Below, one piece after another: positions 1-6,189 of a stretch of DNA of 6,922 nucleotides. The notes under the pieces are model-generated. The model saw only the letters and a program-made list of their open reading frames with translations. It had not been told where the DNA came from and searched no databases. This DNA comes from JBCDCU01 sp039180865 (lineage in GTDB: Bacteria; Pseudomonadota; Alphaproteobacteria; Rhizobiales; JACESI01). The translations under genes were made by a program, and so were the position numbers. Numbering within the stretch: position 1 is the first letter of the stretch; each line of letters starts with the position of its first letter. Location: assembly GCA_039180865.1 (NCBI GenBank), contig JBCDCZ010000242.1, positions 1 to 6,922 of the forward strand, in the 5' to 3' direction.

Positions 1-56
1 CCGAAAGTGGCCTGTTTCCGCTGGTAAACAAGCAAAATGAGGAGTTTGAGAATTGA
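1..56 (+). CDS. 3' end of an upstream gene (partial, unidentified)
   Basis: The third forward frame is open from the left edge and reads ESGLFPLVNKQNEEFEN before a TGA at 54-56. The composition looks protein-like, and its stop overlaps the TTG start of the aminotransferase in the string TTGA. This is the classic 4-base overlap of translationally coupled genes. The other two forward frames stop at 25-27 and 38-40. Seventeen residues are too few to name a family. It could equally be a chance open frame, but the overlap and the Shine-Dalgarno sequence sitting inside it favour a real gene end in the same operon. Confidence 0.5.
   Translation, partial: ESGLFPLVNKQNEEFEN
39..44 (+). promoter_or_regulatory. 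Ribosome binding site GAGGAG that fixes the TTG start
   Basis: GAGGAG lies 8 bases upstream of the TTG at 53, which is ideal spacing. The frame has a stop (TGA at 47-49) only two codons before that TTG, so no earlier start is possible. The next in-frame ATG (110) would remove about 19 residues, including the family-typical RWDRD segment. This makes TTG at 53 the preferred start. Confidence 0.75.
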
Positions 57-1438
57 CCCTTGAGACCCTTCCCAATGACGTTATCGACCGCTGGGATCGC
101 GACTGTTTCATGCACCCATCGACCCACCTTGCACAGCACGCACGAGGCGAAAGCCCCAACAGGGTCATAACCGGGGGACAGGGTGTCCATATTGAGGATC
201 GGGACGGTAACCGCTTTCTTGATGCGTTCGCAGGTCTCTACTGCGTGAACGTGGGGTACGGACAGACGGAAATTGCCAAGGCGATATCCGACCAGGCGCA
301 CGCCCTTTCCTACTATCACGCTTATGTTGGTCATGGCACTGAAGCGTCCATTACATTGGCCAAAATGGTGCTTGATCGTGCACCGAAACACATGTCCAAG
401 GTCTATTTTGGCCTCAGCGGTTCTGATGCAAATGAAACGAACATCAAGCTCGTCTGGTACTACAACAACATCCTCAAAAGGCCTGAGAAAAAGAAGATCA
501 TTTCACGCTGGAGAGGTTATCACGGCTCTGGTCTGATGACCGGTTCGCTGACCGGATTGAAGCTGTTTCATTCTAAGTTTGACTTGCCACTTGCCCAGGT
601 AGTGCACACGGATGCACCTTACTTTTACCGGCGCGCGAATGCTGGCCTGGATGAAAAATCCTTCGTTGCCGAATGCGCGGCGAACCTTGAAGCTTTGATC
701 GAGCGGGAAGGCGCTGACACGATCGCTGCCTTCATTGGCGAACCAGCGCTTGGCACCGGAGGCCTGGTGCCACCGCCAAAAGGCTACTGGGAGGCAATCC
801 AGCCGATCCTCAGGAAGCACGACATTCTCCTTATTGCCGATGAGGTGGTCACTGGATTTGGCCGTTTAGGTTCGATGTTCGGTTCACAGCACTACGACAT
901 GGAGCCGGACATCATCACGATTGCAAAGGGGCTGACATCTGCATACGCCCCCTTGTCTGGGTCAATCATTTCGGATCGGGTTTGGCGTGTCCTTGAACAA
1001 GGAACCGATGAAAATGGTCCGATTGGCCACGGCTGGACTTACTCAGCCCATCCGATTGGTGCCGCAGCTGGCGTTGCAAATCTCGAACTCATTGACAGGC
1101 TTGGGCTGGTCAATAATGCAGGTGCTGTAGGCGCTTATTTGAAGGAGGGTTTGGTCGATACGGTGGCGGACCACCCTCACGTTGGGGAGGTACGCGGCGA
1201 TGGACTCTTGTGCGCTATTGAGCTCGTTCAGGATAAGCAATCGCGGACTTTCTTTGATCCGCAGAAAAAGGCGGGCGCAGCGGTTGTCGCGAAGATGGCT
1301 CAGCTCGGGGTCATAGCCAGAGCAATGCCGGAAGGCGACATCATCGGACTTGCCCCGCCGCTATGCCTTTCCAAAACCGAAGCCTCAGAAATCATCGATG
1401 TAATAGATCGCGCTGTCCAAGAGGTGCTCGGCAAATAA
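53..1438 (+). CDS. Class III PLP-dependent aminotransferase (aspartate aminotransferase family / omega-amino acid type)
   Basis: Fold-type I, class III transaminase of 461 aa, a normal full length for the family. It moves an amino group from an amine or omega-amino acid to a keto acid, probably pyruvate, in the cytoplasm. Visible landmarks are the cofactor phosphate-binding segment SGSDANETN (S122-N127 region), RGYHGSG, the PLP-ring aspartate D263 in ADEVVTGFGR, and the Schiff-base lysine K292 in TIAKGLTSAYAPLSG. R423 in ARAMPEGD lies where related omega-transaminases carry the substrate-carboxylate 'flipping' arginine; that equivalence is inference. The sequence resembles the rhizobial and roseobacter enzymes labelled 'aspartate aminotransferase family', which are relatives of putrescine- or beta-alanine-pyruvate transaminases. 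True aspartate specificity is unlikely. It starts with TTG, overlapping the upstream gene by TTGA, so it is probably co-translated in a catabolic operon. The exact substrate cannot be read from sequence. Confidence 0.93.
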   Translation: MTLETLPNDVIDRWDRDCFMHPSTHLAQHARGESPNRVITGGQGVHIEDRDGNRFLDAFAGLYCVNVGYGQTEIAKAISDQAHALSYYHAYVGHGTEASITLAKMVLDRAPKHMSKVYFGLSGSDANETNIKLVWYYNNILKRPEKKKIISRWRGYHGSGLMTGSLTGLKLFHSKFDLPLAQVVHTDAPYFYRRANAGLDEKSFVAECAANLEALIEREGADTIAAFIGEPALGTGGLVPPPKGYWEAIQPILRKHDILLIADEVVTGFGRLGSMFGSQHYDMEPDIITIAKGLTSAYAPLSGSIISDRVWRVLEQGTDENGPIGHGWTYSAHPIGAAAGVANLELIDRLGLVNNAGAVGAYLKEGLVDTVADHPHVGEVRGDGLLCAIELVQDKQSRTFFDPQKKAGAAVVAKMAQLGVIARAMPEGDIIGLAPPLCLSKTEASEIIDVIDRAVQEVLGK

Positions 1439-1449
1439 CAAGATCCGCT

Positions 1450-1484
1450 GGTAACCCGGCATGCGGCAAATATTTCGGGTGACC
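1450..1484. terminator. Weak hairpin in the convergent gap (possible bidirectional terminator)
   Basis: GGTAACCCG (1450-1458) and CGGGTGACC (1476-1484) form an imperfect inverted repeat, 8 of 9 pairs, with a 17-base loop. It lies 11 bases past the aminotransferase stop, between two convergent genes, where a terminator is expected. Neither side carries a T run, so intrinsic termination is doubtful. It may be a transcript-end stabilising hairpin or chance. Confidence 0.3.
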
Positions 1485-1507
1485 CTGGCTACATCTGCCC
1501 AAGATGC

Positions 1508-1526
1508 CGCTATCTGCGTAATAGCG
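1508..1526. terminator. Second short hairpin in the convergent gap
   Basis: CGCTAT (1508-1513) and ATAGCG (1521-1526) form a perfect 6-bp stem with a 7-base loop. One more G-C pair (1506/1528) can form beyond a mismatch. No T run follows on either strand. It sits about 80 bases beyond the minus-strand luxR stop. The gap 1439-1606 otherwise shows nothing gene-like. Confidence 0.25.
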
Positions 1527-1606
1527 CCTTGGTGCGGACAATAGCCGTAGCCATAATTGAGTCACTGCGTCCTGATCGATCCAGTGTTTCAAACGATGAT
1601 CTGCCG

Positions 1607-2389
1607 TCAGCTGATGACGATCTGTCCTTGGGTGATCGCCTTAGCCAGTGCTTCTTCCCTGGTGGACGCTCCGAGTTTCCTTTTCACGTTTTTCAGATGA
1701 AACTCGACTGTCGCCGCGGAAACACCGAGTAGGGTCGCGATCCGGGACGTCCGGCTGCCGGCAGCGAGAAAAGAGAGGCACTCTTGTTCGCGGCGACTCA
1801 ATAGGGATTGATGTTGAAACCCATCAAGTTCACAAGGTTGCTGAACCCGTAGTGTCTGAAGTCTCTCATGTGCGTGGAAGCCGACAAGTTGAAGCTGGTC
1901 TTTTACCCTCGGGTATAACTTCTCAAACTCGCAACGTGCGAGACTGGAGCCAAAGTTCCACCCGCCACATCGCCGGTTTCCGATGAGCCGCACGGGGCTT
2001 GCCATCCCGGTTCGGCACCCCGCATCAGCGGCTGCCTCAATCCGGTCGCGTTCACTGCGATTGAGCGGCGGATAGTTGTCGAGATAGTCAATTCCGGTAA
2101 GCCGGGCTTTGAACGTGCCGCAAAACCGGAAAAGCGGATCCGCAGCGATATTGTCCGCATCAAGAAAAACGTCCGACCACCATGCCGGTAAATTGGTCAT
2201 TGCAACCGGATCATCGTAGGGCGCGTCAAGTCTGGCGAAGAGATATGTAATTCGATCAAGGCCATAGCTGGACAAATAGCTTGTTAGAACATTCCAGATG
2301 TCATCGCTTGTTTGCGCCGAGTGGATTTGATCTGTGAGGGAATCCAAATTCAGTTCGGCCGTCGTTGAGTGTACGTTTGTCGAATACAT
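1607..2389 (-). CDS. LuxR family transcriptional regulator (autoinducer-binding domain + GerE HTH), solo
   Basis: Cytoplasmic DNA-binding regulator of 260 aa, typical LuxR/TraR length. Residues about 20-180 form the autoinducer-binding domain. Residues about 195-252 form the GerE helix-turn-helix (LLSRREQECLSFLAAG then ATLLGVSAATVEFHLKNVKRKLG). Against TraR landmarks, W57 matches W71, D70-P71 match D84-P85, G113 matches G128, and E178/L182/G188 match E201/L205/G211. Y61 is replaced by F75, and no tryptophan is seen at the W85 position. The acyl-homoserine-lactone pocket is therefore partly kept. There is no luxI synthase nearby, so it is called a solo. ATG at 2387-2389 is preceded by only a weak GAGA. 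It is divergent from a homologous luxR at 2519. The ligand and targets are unknown. Confidence 0.9.
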   Translation of the reverse strand: MYSTNVHSTTAELNLDSLTDQIHSAQTSDDIWNVLTSYLSSYGLDRITYLFARLDAPYDDPVAMTNLPAWWSDVFLDADNIAADPLFRFCGTFKARLTGIDYLDNYPPLNRSERDRIEAAADAGCRTGMASPVRLIGNRRCGGWNFGSSLARCEFEKLYPRVKDQLQLVGFHAHERLQTLRVQQPCELDGFQHQSLLSRREQECLSFLAAGSRTSRIATLLGVSAATVEFHLKNVKRKLGASTREEALAKAITQGQIVIS

Positions 2390-2486
2390 TTGATCTCAAT
2401 TCCATTGAAATTTACTTTTTGAACGAGTCTTCAATGCGCCTGAAATCAGCCACTGGGTATAGAGCCGCATAACCCACCATTGCGGC

Positions 2487-2498
2487 AATTGCGCAATT
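2487..2498. promoter_or_regulatory. 12-bp perfect palindrome AATTGCGCAATT (operator candidate)
   Basis: AATTGCGCAATT is its own reverse complement. It lies 20 bases before the preferred ATG of the plus-strand luxR and overlaps the next palindrome by two bases. Its position suits a repressor or autoregulatory site; function is inferred. Confidence 0.4.
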
Positions 2499-2512
2499 TC
2501 GATATATCGAAA
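2497..2512. promoter_or_regulatory. 16-bp perfect palindrome TTTCGATATATCGAAA (operator candidate)
   Basis: A perfect 16-bp inverted repeat centred between 2504 and 2505, ending 6 bases before ATG 2519. Dimeric LuxR-type regulators bind dyad sites of roughly 18-20 bp, so this is a reasonable target for one of the flanking regulators. It does not match the usual lux/tra box core (CTG-N10-CAG). Binding so close to the start codon would favour repression of the plus-strand luxR. Confidence 0.5.
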
Positions 2513-2518
2513 AAGATC

Positions 2519-3250
2519 ATGGATAGAGGATTACTCGAAGCAGCGCGCAAGATTGAGACTGCTGTCAAGATCGAGCGCTTGTGGGATATCTATACTGAAG
2601 CGCTGCATCCATATGGGATCGATCAGGCGTTATACATGACAGATTCGGATGGGCCGCCATCCGAACCCTTTGTGATTTCCACCTTGCCCGATAACTGGCC
2701 TGCGGCTCTGCTGGCCGATCCTGAATTCGTGGAGCCGTTTCTGAACTATTGCTGCGCCACATTTGAGATAACCAAAGCAGGAATCGAGTTTCTACCTGAT
2801 CACGACACCTATCTTGATGAAGCCAACAAGCTTTACATCCAACAGATGACGAAGTTTGAGTGGCGGGCCGCTCTCGGAATTCCCTGCCGGCTTGTCGGTA
2901 CCGGACGCAGGGGCGGCTTCATTATCGGAAACAACTTGGACGGCTTCACATTCGAAAGGAAGATCCTGCCTTTGGCACCGATGCTGCAGAGTTTTTGTCT
3001 CATCGCCCACCGTCGGATAGAGGCTATCCAAAATCAGGACCTCGCTGGCAACGGTCAAAAGCCGTTGAGTGCGCGAGAACATCAGACGATCAGCCTGATT
3101 GCCAAAGGATTGAGACCCAAGCAGATCGCGCATGAACTCGGCGTTAGCGAGGCAAGCGTGCGCCTCTACTTGAAAAACGCGCGCATGAAACTAGGAGCGG
3201 ATACAAAAGAGGAAGCAGTTGCCCGCTTCCTGTCGCAAAATCCACGATGA
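2519..3250 (+). CDS. Second LuxR family transcriptional regulator, divergent ligand pocket
   Basis: A 243-aa LuxR-type regulator from ATG 2519. The frame is also open to TTG 2480 (256 aa), but that start has no Shine-Dalgarno and would place the palindromes in coding sequence. An N-terminal autoinducer-binding-like domain spans about residues 5-170, and a GerE helix-turn-helix spans about 181-238 (KPLSAREHQTISLIAKG then AHELGVSEASVRLYLKNARMKLG). It is clearly homologous to the minus-strand neighbour: both share a LP-W segment, GIxFL/GIDYL, a P-RL-G-RR-GG stretch and the C-terminal KLGA-T-EEA. The TraR-type pocket is eroded. W60 remains, but D70 is E72, Y61 is L64, and G113 is A118. L182 of the DNA-binding domain is I191. 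It may bind a non-AHL ligand or none. No luxI is seen. Confidence 0.88.
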   Translation: MDRGLLEAARKIETAVKIERLWDIYTEALHPYGIDQALYMTDSDGPPSEPFVISTLPDNWPAALLADPEFVEPFLNYCCATFEITKAGIEFLPDHDTYLDEANKLYIQQMTKFEWRAALGIPCRLVGTGRRGGFIIGNNLDGFTFERKILPLAPMLQSFCLIAHRRIEAIQNQDLAGNGQKPLSAREHQTISLIAKGLRPKQIAHELGVSEASVRLYLKNARMKLGADTKEEAVARFLSQNPR

Positions 3251-3338
3251 CAATTGGTCAGAATGTCTAATCCCCGGTGGCGTGCCAAGTCGATGAGACC
3301 TACGCCTATGAAATTCAGGAGGTTGGTCGACGGGATCA

Positions 3339-3355
3339 CGCGATTTAAGTTCGCG
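3339..3355 (+). other. Short inverted repeat ahead of the VWA gene
   Basis: CGCGA (3339-3343) and TCGCG (3351-3355) flank a 7-base AT-rich spacer and end 8 bases before the AAGGAG ribosome binding site. It could be a small leader hairpin or an operator half-site pair. The arms are only 5 bp, so chance is quite possible. The rest of the 127-bp gap 3251-3377 shows no supported gene. Confidence 0.25.
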
Positions 3356-3363
3356 GGAAGGAT

Positions 3364-3369
3364 AAGGAG
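3364..3369 (+). promoter_or_regulatory. Ribosome binding site AAGGAG for the GTG start
   Basis: AAGGAG lies 8 bases before GTG 3378. It decides the start: from this GTG the protein begins with a textbook signal peptide. Confidence 0.8.
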
Positions 3370-3377
3370 CCCCAGCC

Positions 3378-4886
3378 GTGTTGACCAGATTTATCGCTCT
3401 ATCTCGCTTTTTGTTGGTAGGAGCTTTCATCTGGCTCATTCCCACATCGATAGCCCATTCCGAGCAAGGAAAAGACAATGCAATCATCGTCTTTGATGCC
3501 TCCGGTTCGATGTGGGGACAAATCGGCGGTCGCGCGAAGATCGAAATTGCCCGCGAGACTCTGAGCCGGGTTCTGAACGGATTGCCGCCCGATCTTCAAT
3601 TGGGCCTGATTGCCTACGGCCATAATCGGAAGGGTGATTGCACCGATATCCAGACTTTGGTCAGGCCGGGCCCGGCTGCTTCGACAGGCCAGCAGATTTC
3701 GCAATCCGTTCGCAGAATTCAGCCGAAGGGAAAAACACCCCTGACCGATGCTGTGAAAGAAGCAGCTCAACTGCTTCGTCATACCGAAAACAAAGCGACG
3801 GTTATCCTGGTGACCGACGGGATCGAAACATGTGACGCCGACCCGTGTGCGATTGCGTCTGAGTTGGAGCGCTCGGGTATAGACTTTACGACCCACGTGG
3901 TTGGTTTCGGATTATCTGATGAGGAGGGCAGACAGGTTGCTTGTCTTGCCGAAAACACCGGCGGCAAGTACTTCCAGGCGCGTAACGCTGATGAGCTCGC
4001 CGATGCCCTTGGGGAGACCGTGGCTATCGCTCCGCCACCCCCGCCGGTTGAGCCGGAGCCACCAAAGAAAAGCCAGCCAGGCAAATTGGCCGCAAGCCTG
4101 GTGTTATCCGAAGGTGGTGAGCCGATCTCAAAAGAAATGTCCAACGGTATTGCTTGGTTTATCGAGCCTGCGGATGGACAGGGATCGGGGAATGCCAGGA
4201 CCAACATCTCTCGCGGTCATGAGGCTGCCTGGTCCGGTGAGGCAGGCGACTATCTCCTGACGGTAGAGTATCGCTTCGGCGGAAAAGTCACGAAGGAGAT
4301 TACGATCAAGGACTCTGAAGTCGTCGAAGAGATCATTCCGCTTTCTGCCGCAAGACTGAATGGGGCCGGAGCGCTTGTTCGCGAGGACCTCAATCTGAGT
4401 TGGTCAAGCCTGCAATGGACGGTCAAGAAAACGGGTTCCGACGATGGATCCGACGTCGGTGTGGGTGAAACTGATTTTCTCTACGGCTATTCGCTGGATA
4501 TCCTTGTTCCAGCAGGAGAATATGAAGTTATATACGGTTTCCGACGGGAAAAGGGATCTATGAATCCACCACGGTCGATCACCGCACCGGTGGGCGAGAC
4601 GACACAGATTGATTTCATTCTTCCCTACTCTCAAGTAAGCGTTAATGCGATTGAGCAAGACGGAAACCGCAACACAAAAATCCGGCAGTGGTTTAGCCTT
4701 AGGAATCCCGATGGTTCAGAGGGCGAACGGATCCACTATGAGGCAAGTCCGAAACCTGTTTTCCTTAGACCGGGTCAATATGTGGTTGCAGTTGAACTCT
4801 GGGATGGGTCGAAGCGGGAGCCGGTGAAAATGCCTATCGATGTCGGGGCCGGTCAGATACACACTTTCGATGTCGCGATTCCATAA
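3378..4886 (+). CDS. Exported VWA-domain protein with three C-terminal beta-domain repeats
   Basis: A 502-aa protein starting at GTG. Residues 1-27 look like a Sec signal peptide (R4, hydrophobic 11-22, then TSIAHS), so it should be periplasmic. There is no lipobox cysteine. Residues about 33-215 form a von Willebrand factor A domain with a complete metal-ion-dependent adhesion site: DASGS at D40-S44, T120 in KTPLTD, and D147 in LVTDG. Cysteines C88, C152, C157 and C189 could form disulfides in the periplasm. A proline-rich linker (about 217-235) leads to three degenerate repeats, about 237-323, 325-415 and 418-502. Each has a G-x-Y-x-V strand (GDYLLTV, GEYEVIY, GQYVVAV) followed by I-x-V-x-x-G-type strands. 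Such proteins bind metal-dependent protein partners at the cell surface, but the partner here is unknown. It stands alone between regulators and a membrane enzyme. Confidence 0.9.
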   Translation: MLTRFIALSRFLLVGAFIWLIPTSIAHSEQGKDNAIIVFDASGSMWGQIGGRAKIEIARETLSRVLNGLPPDLQLGLIAYGHNRKGDCTDIQTLVRPGPAASTGQQISQSVRRIQPKGKTPLTDAVKEAAQLLRHTENKATVILVTDGIETCDADPCAIASELERSGIDFTTHVVGFGLSDEEGRQVACLAENTGGKYFQARNADELADALGETVAIAPPPPPVEPEPPKKSQPGKLAASLVLSEGGEPISKEMSNGIAWFIEPADGQGSGNARTNISRGHEAAWSGEAGDYLLTVEYRFGGKVTKEITIKDSEVVEEIIPLSAARLNGAGALVREDLNLSWSSLQWTVKKTGSDDGSDVGVGETDFLYGYSLDILVPAGEYEVIYGFRREKGSMNPPRSITAPVGETTQIDFILPYSQVSVNAIEQDGNRNTKIRQWFSLRNPDGSEGERIHYEASPKPVFLRPGQYVVAVELWDGSKREPVKMPIDVGAGQIHTFDVAIP

Positions 4887-5194
4887 AAGTTGTCCCTCAC
4901 GGAAACGAACATCCGACGGTAGAAGTCTTTTCATTGTCTCTCGCTGAACAATGCGAACGTCGTCGTACTTGAGCATGTCTTGGAATTCGAGTTCGAGATC
5001 GGCTGGCTGCAATCTGTGTAGCGAGTTTAACCGGAAGCGATCTTGAGTCTGACAAATTCAAAGTTCCGCTGGATGACAAAGCGATCACAGCATTTTCGGT
5101 GTGGAGGTCGGTTAACGCAATCGGAAGATTCTTATCTTAACGTCTTACAACCTTCCCGACGCGAGGTCCGATACCATTTCTAGTGAGATGTTAA
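4887..5194. other. 308-bp gap without a convincing gene; possible decayed coding
   Basis: No frame here has a supported start with a ribosome binding site. Two fragments look mildly protein-like. On the plus strand, 4973-5137 is open between TGA 4970 and TAA 5138 and contains KFKVPLDDKAITAFSVW. On the minus strand, a frame is open from 5057 down to the stop at 4716, running into the end of the VWA gene, and contains FQDMLKYDDVRIVQRETM. Neither matches a family I recognise. The region should also contain the promoter of the next gene. The last 80 bases are AT-rich, but no clear -35/-10 pair stands out. Confidence 0.4.
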
Positions 5195-6133
5195 ATGGAT
5201 ACGATCACCGGCTTATTGTTTTCGTCATTTGAATCAGCTCTCCAAGCTGCTAAGAGCCTGGCGATACCGTTTCTGTTCTTCGTTTGCATAGGCTTCGTCG
5301 TCAGAAAACAGGAATTCATTAAAGATTTGCGACGCGCATTTCCACAAAGCGTCCTGAATCTCAAGATTATGTTTTTTAATGTTTTCTTCGTGGTCCCGTT
5401 GATATTCATCACTGCCGGGATTTTGCATGCGGTCGTGTCACATTACGGGCTATGGATTGTGGAGCCCGGGGCGTGGTCTAGTTTCCACCCAGTTATCGTT
5501 ATTCTCTTAGCGGTTTTTATTGGAGACTTTACCGGATATTGGAGGCATCGTTTCGAACACACGCCGATTCTGTGGCCATCGCATGCCGTTCATCATTCCG
5601 ATGACGAAATGACCTGGCTTACGCTCGAGCGATTTCACCCGTTAAATCGCATAACGACTTTCGCAATCGATGGGTCGGTGCTGTTGCTAATGGGTTTTCC
5701 AGCTTACGCGGTGATGGCCAATTATCTGGTTCGCCACTACTACGGTTTTTTTATCCACGCGGATTTGCCTTGGACTTACGGGAAAGCAAGCTGGATTTTC
5801 GTCTCGCCGGCCATGCACCGATGGCACCATTCGACCGACCCCCGGTACTTTTATACGAATTTCGCCACAGTGTTCTCGATTTTTGACCGGTGTTTCGGAA
5901 CATACCGGGTACCCGGTCCATGCACGGCGCCTCTCGGCGTCACAGATAGTATGAACCCGACTCTGATGGGCCAGCTTTCGTACATGTTTCAAGCCCGCGC
6001 TTATAGCCCAATCAAGTCCGGCAAGGCCTCCTTCTTCTTCTGGGGTTCGTATGAACCTCGCCCCGCGATCCAGAACGATGAGTGTGATTCAGTCCAATCC
6101 CTGAAGGCATCTGCGGCTGAAAACTCCGGTTAA
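5195..6133 (+). CDS. Sterol desaturase / fatty acid hydroxylase superfamily membrane protein
   Basis: A 312-aa integral membrane di-iron oxygenase of the fatty acid hydroxylase superfamily. These enzymes hydroxylate or desaturate lipids (sterols, fatty acyl chains, ornithine lipids, carotenoids). All three histidine clusters are present: HRFEH (H118, H122), HAVHH (H130, H133, H134) and HRWHH (H208, H211, H212). H188 in FIHAD adds the extra conserved ligand. Hydrophobic spans lie at about 24-36, 58-80, 98-115 and 153-178. The last roughly 75 residues past the metal site are hydrophilic and less conserved in character, ending DSVQSLKASAAENSG. The start is ATG 5195 with only a weak GAG upstream. 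Neighbours (VWA protein, modA) do not indicate the substrate. Membership of the superfamily is secure; the specific reaction is not. Confidence 0.92.
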   Translation: MDTITGLLFSSFESALQAAKSLAIPFLFFVCIGFVVRKQEFIKDLRRAFPQSVLNLKIMFFNVFFVVPLIFITAGILHAVVSHYGLWIVEPGAWSSFHPVIVILLAVFIGDFTGYWRHRFEHTPILWPSHAVHHSDDEMTWLTLERFHPLNRITTFAIDGSVLLLMGFPAYAVMANYLVRHYYGFFIHADLPWTYGKASWIFVSPAMHRWHHSTDPRYFYTNFATVFSIFDRCFGTYRVPGPCTAPLGVTDSMNPTLMGQLSYMFQARAYSPIKSGKASFFFWGSYEPRPAIQNDECDSVQSLKASAAENSG

Positions 6134-6181
6134 TGTGCAGTTCTTCGCTTACCGGTGATTGAACACATCTATGGGCCACCG

Positions 6182-6189
6182 AAAGGAGG
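6182..6189 (+). promoter_or_regulatory. Strong Shine-Dalgarno-like AAAGGAGG without a start codon in range
   Basis: AAAGGAGG is a near-ideal anti-16S match, but no ATG, GTG or TTG follows within the normal 4-13 bases. The in-frame modA extension reaches it only as non-start codons. It is flanked by CCGAA (6177-6181 region) and TTCGG, which could pair into a small stem holding the motif. It may be chance, a leader element, or the relic of an upstream start. Confidence 0.25.

Larger units (their letters stand above)
2390..2518. promoter_or_regulatory. Divergent intergenic region between two luxR genes
   Basis: This 129-bp gap must hold both promoters. Its left half is AT-rich, and its right end carries two overlapping palindromes directly before the plus-strand start. 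I found no pair of -35/-10 hexamers with good spacing on either strand, so no promoter position is claimed. If the right-hand luxR starts at the alternative TTG (2480), the palindromes fall inside its coding region. Confidence 0.6.

Noticed and set aside
37..63. ATG at 37 as the start of the aminotransferase
   Set aside because: It is out of frame with the aminotransferase and meets a TGA at 61-63 after eight codons.
1648..1986. Plus-strand open frame opposite the first luxR
   Set aside because: It is a shadow of the minus-strand gene, which has a full LuxR domain structure.
2390..2518. Classic lux/tra box in the divergent region
   Set aside because: No dyad with the CTG-N10-CAG type core was found; only the unrelated palindromes reported above.
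3399..3896. Antisense 165-aa open frame within the VWA gene
   Set aside because: It lies wholly opposite the signal peptide and MIDAS-bearing VWA domain, and its composition is that of a shadow frame.
4716..5012. Antisense 98-aa open frame across the VWA gene end
   Set aside because: It starts at TTG without a ribosome binding site, overlaps about 170 bases of a well-supported gene, and matches no family I recognise.
5341..5400. AT-rich patch (23 of 60 bases G or C) as a sign of horizontal transfer
   Set aside because: It encodes a phenylalanine-rich membrane span (around residues 58-70), which explains the T-rich codons. Flanking blocks return to about 50 percent GC.
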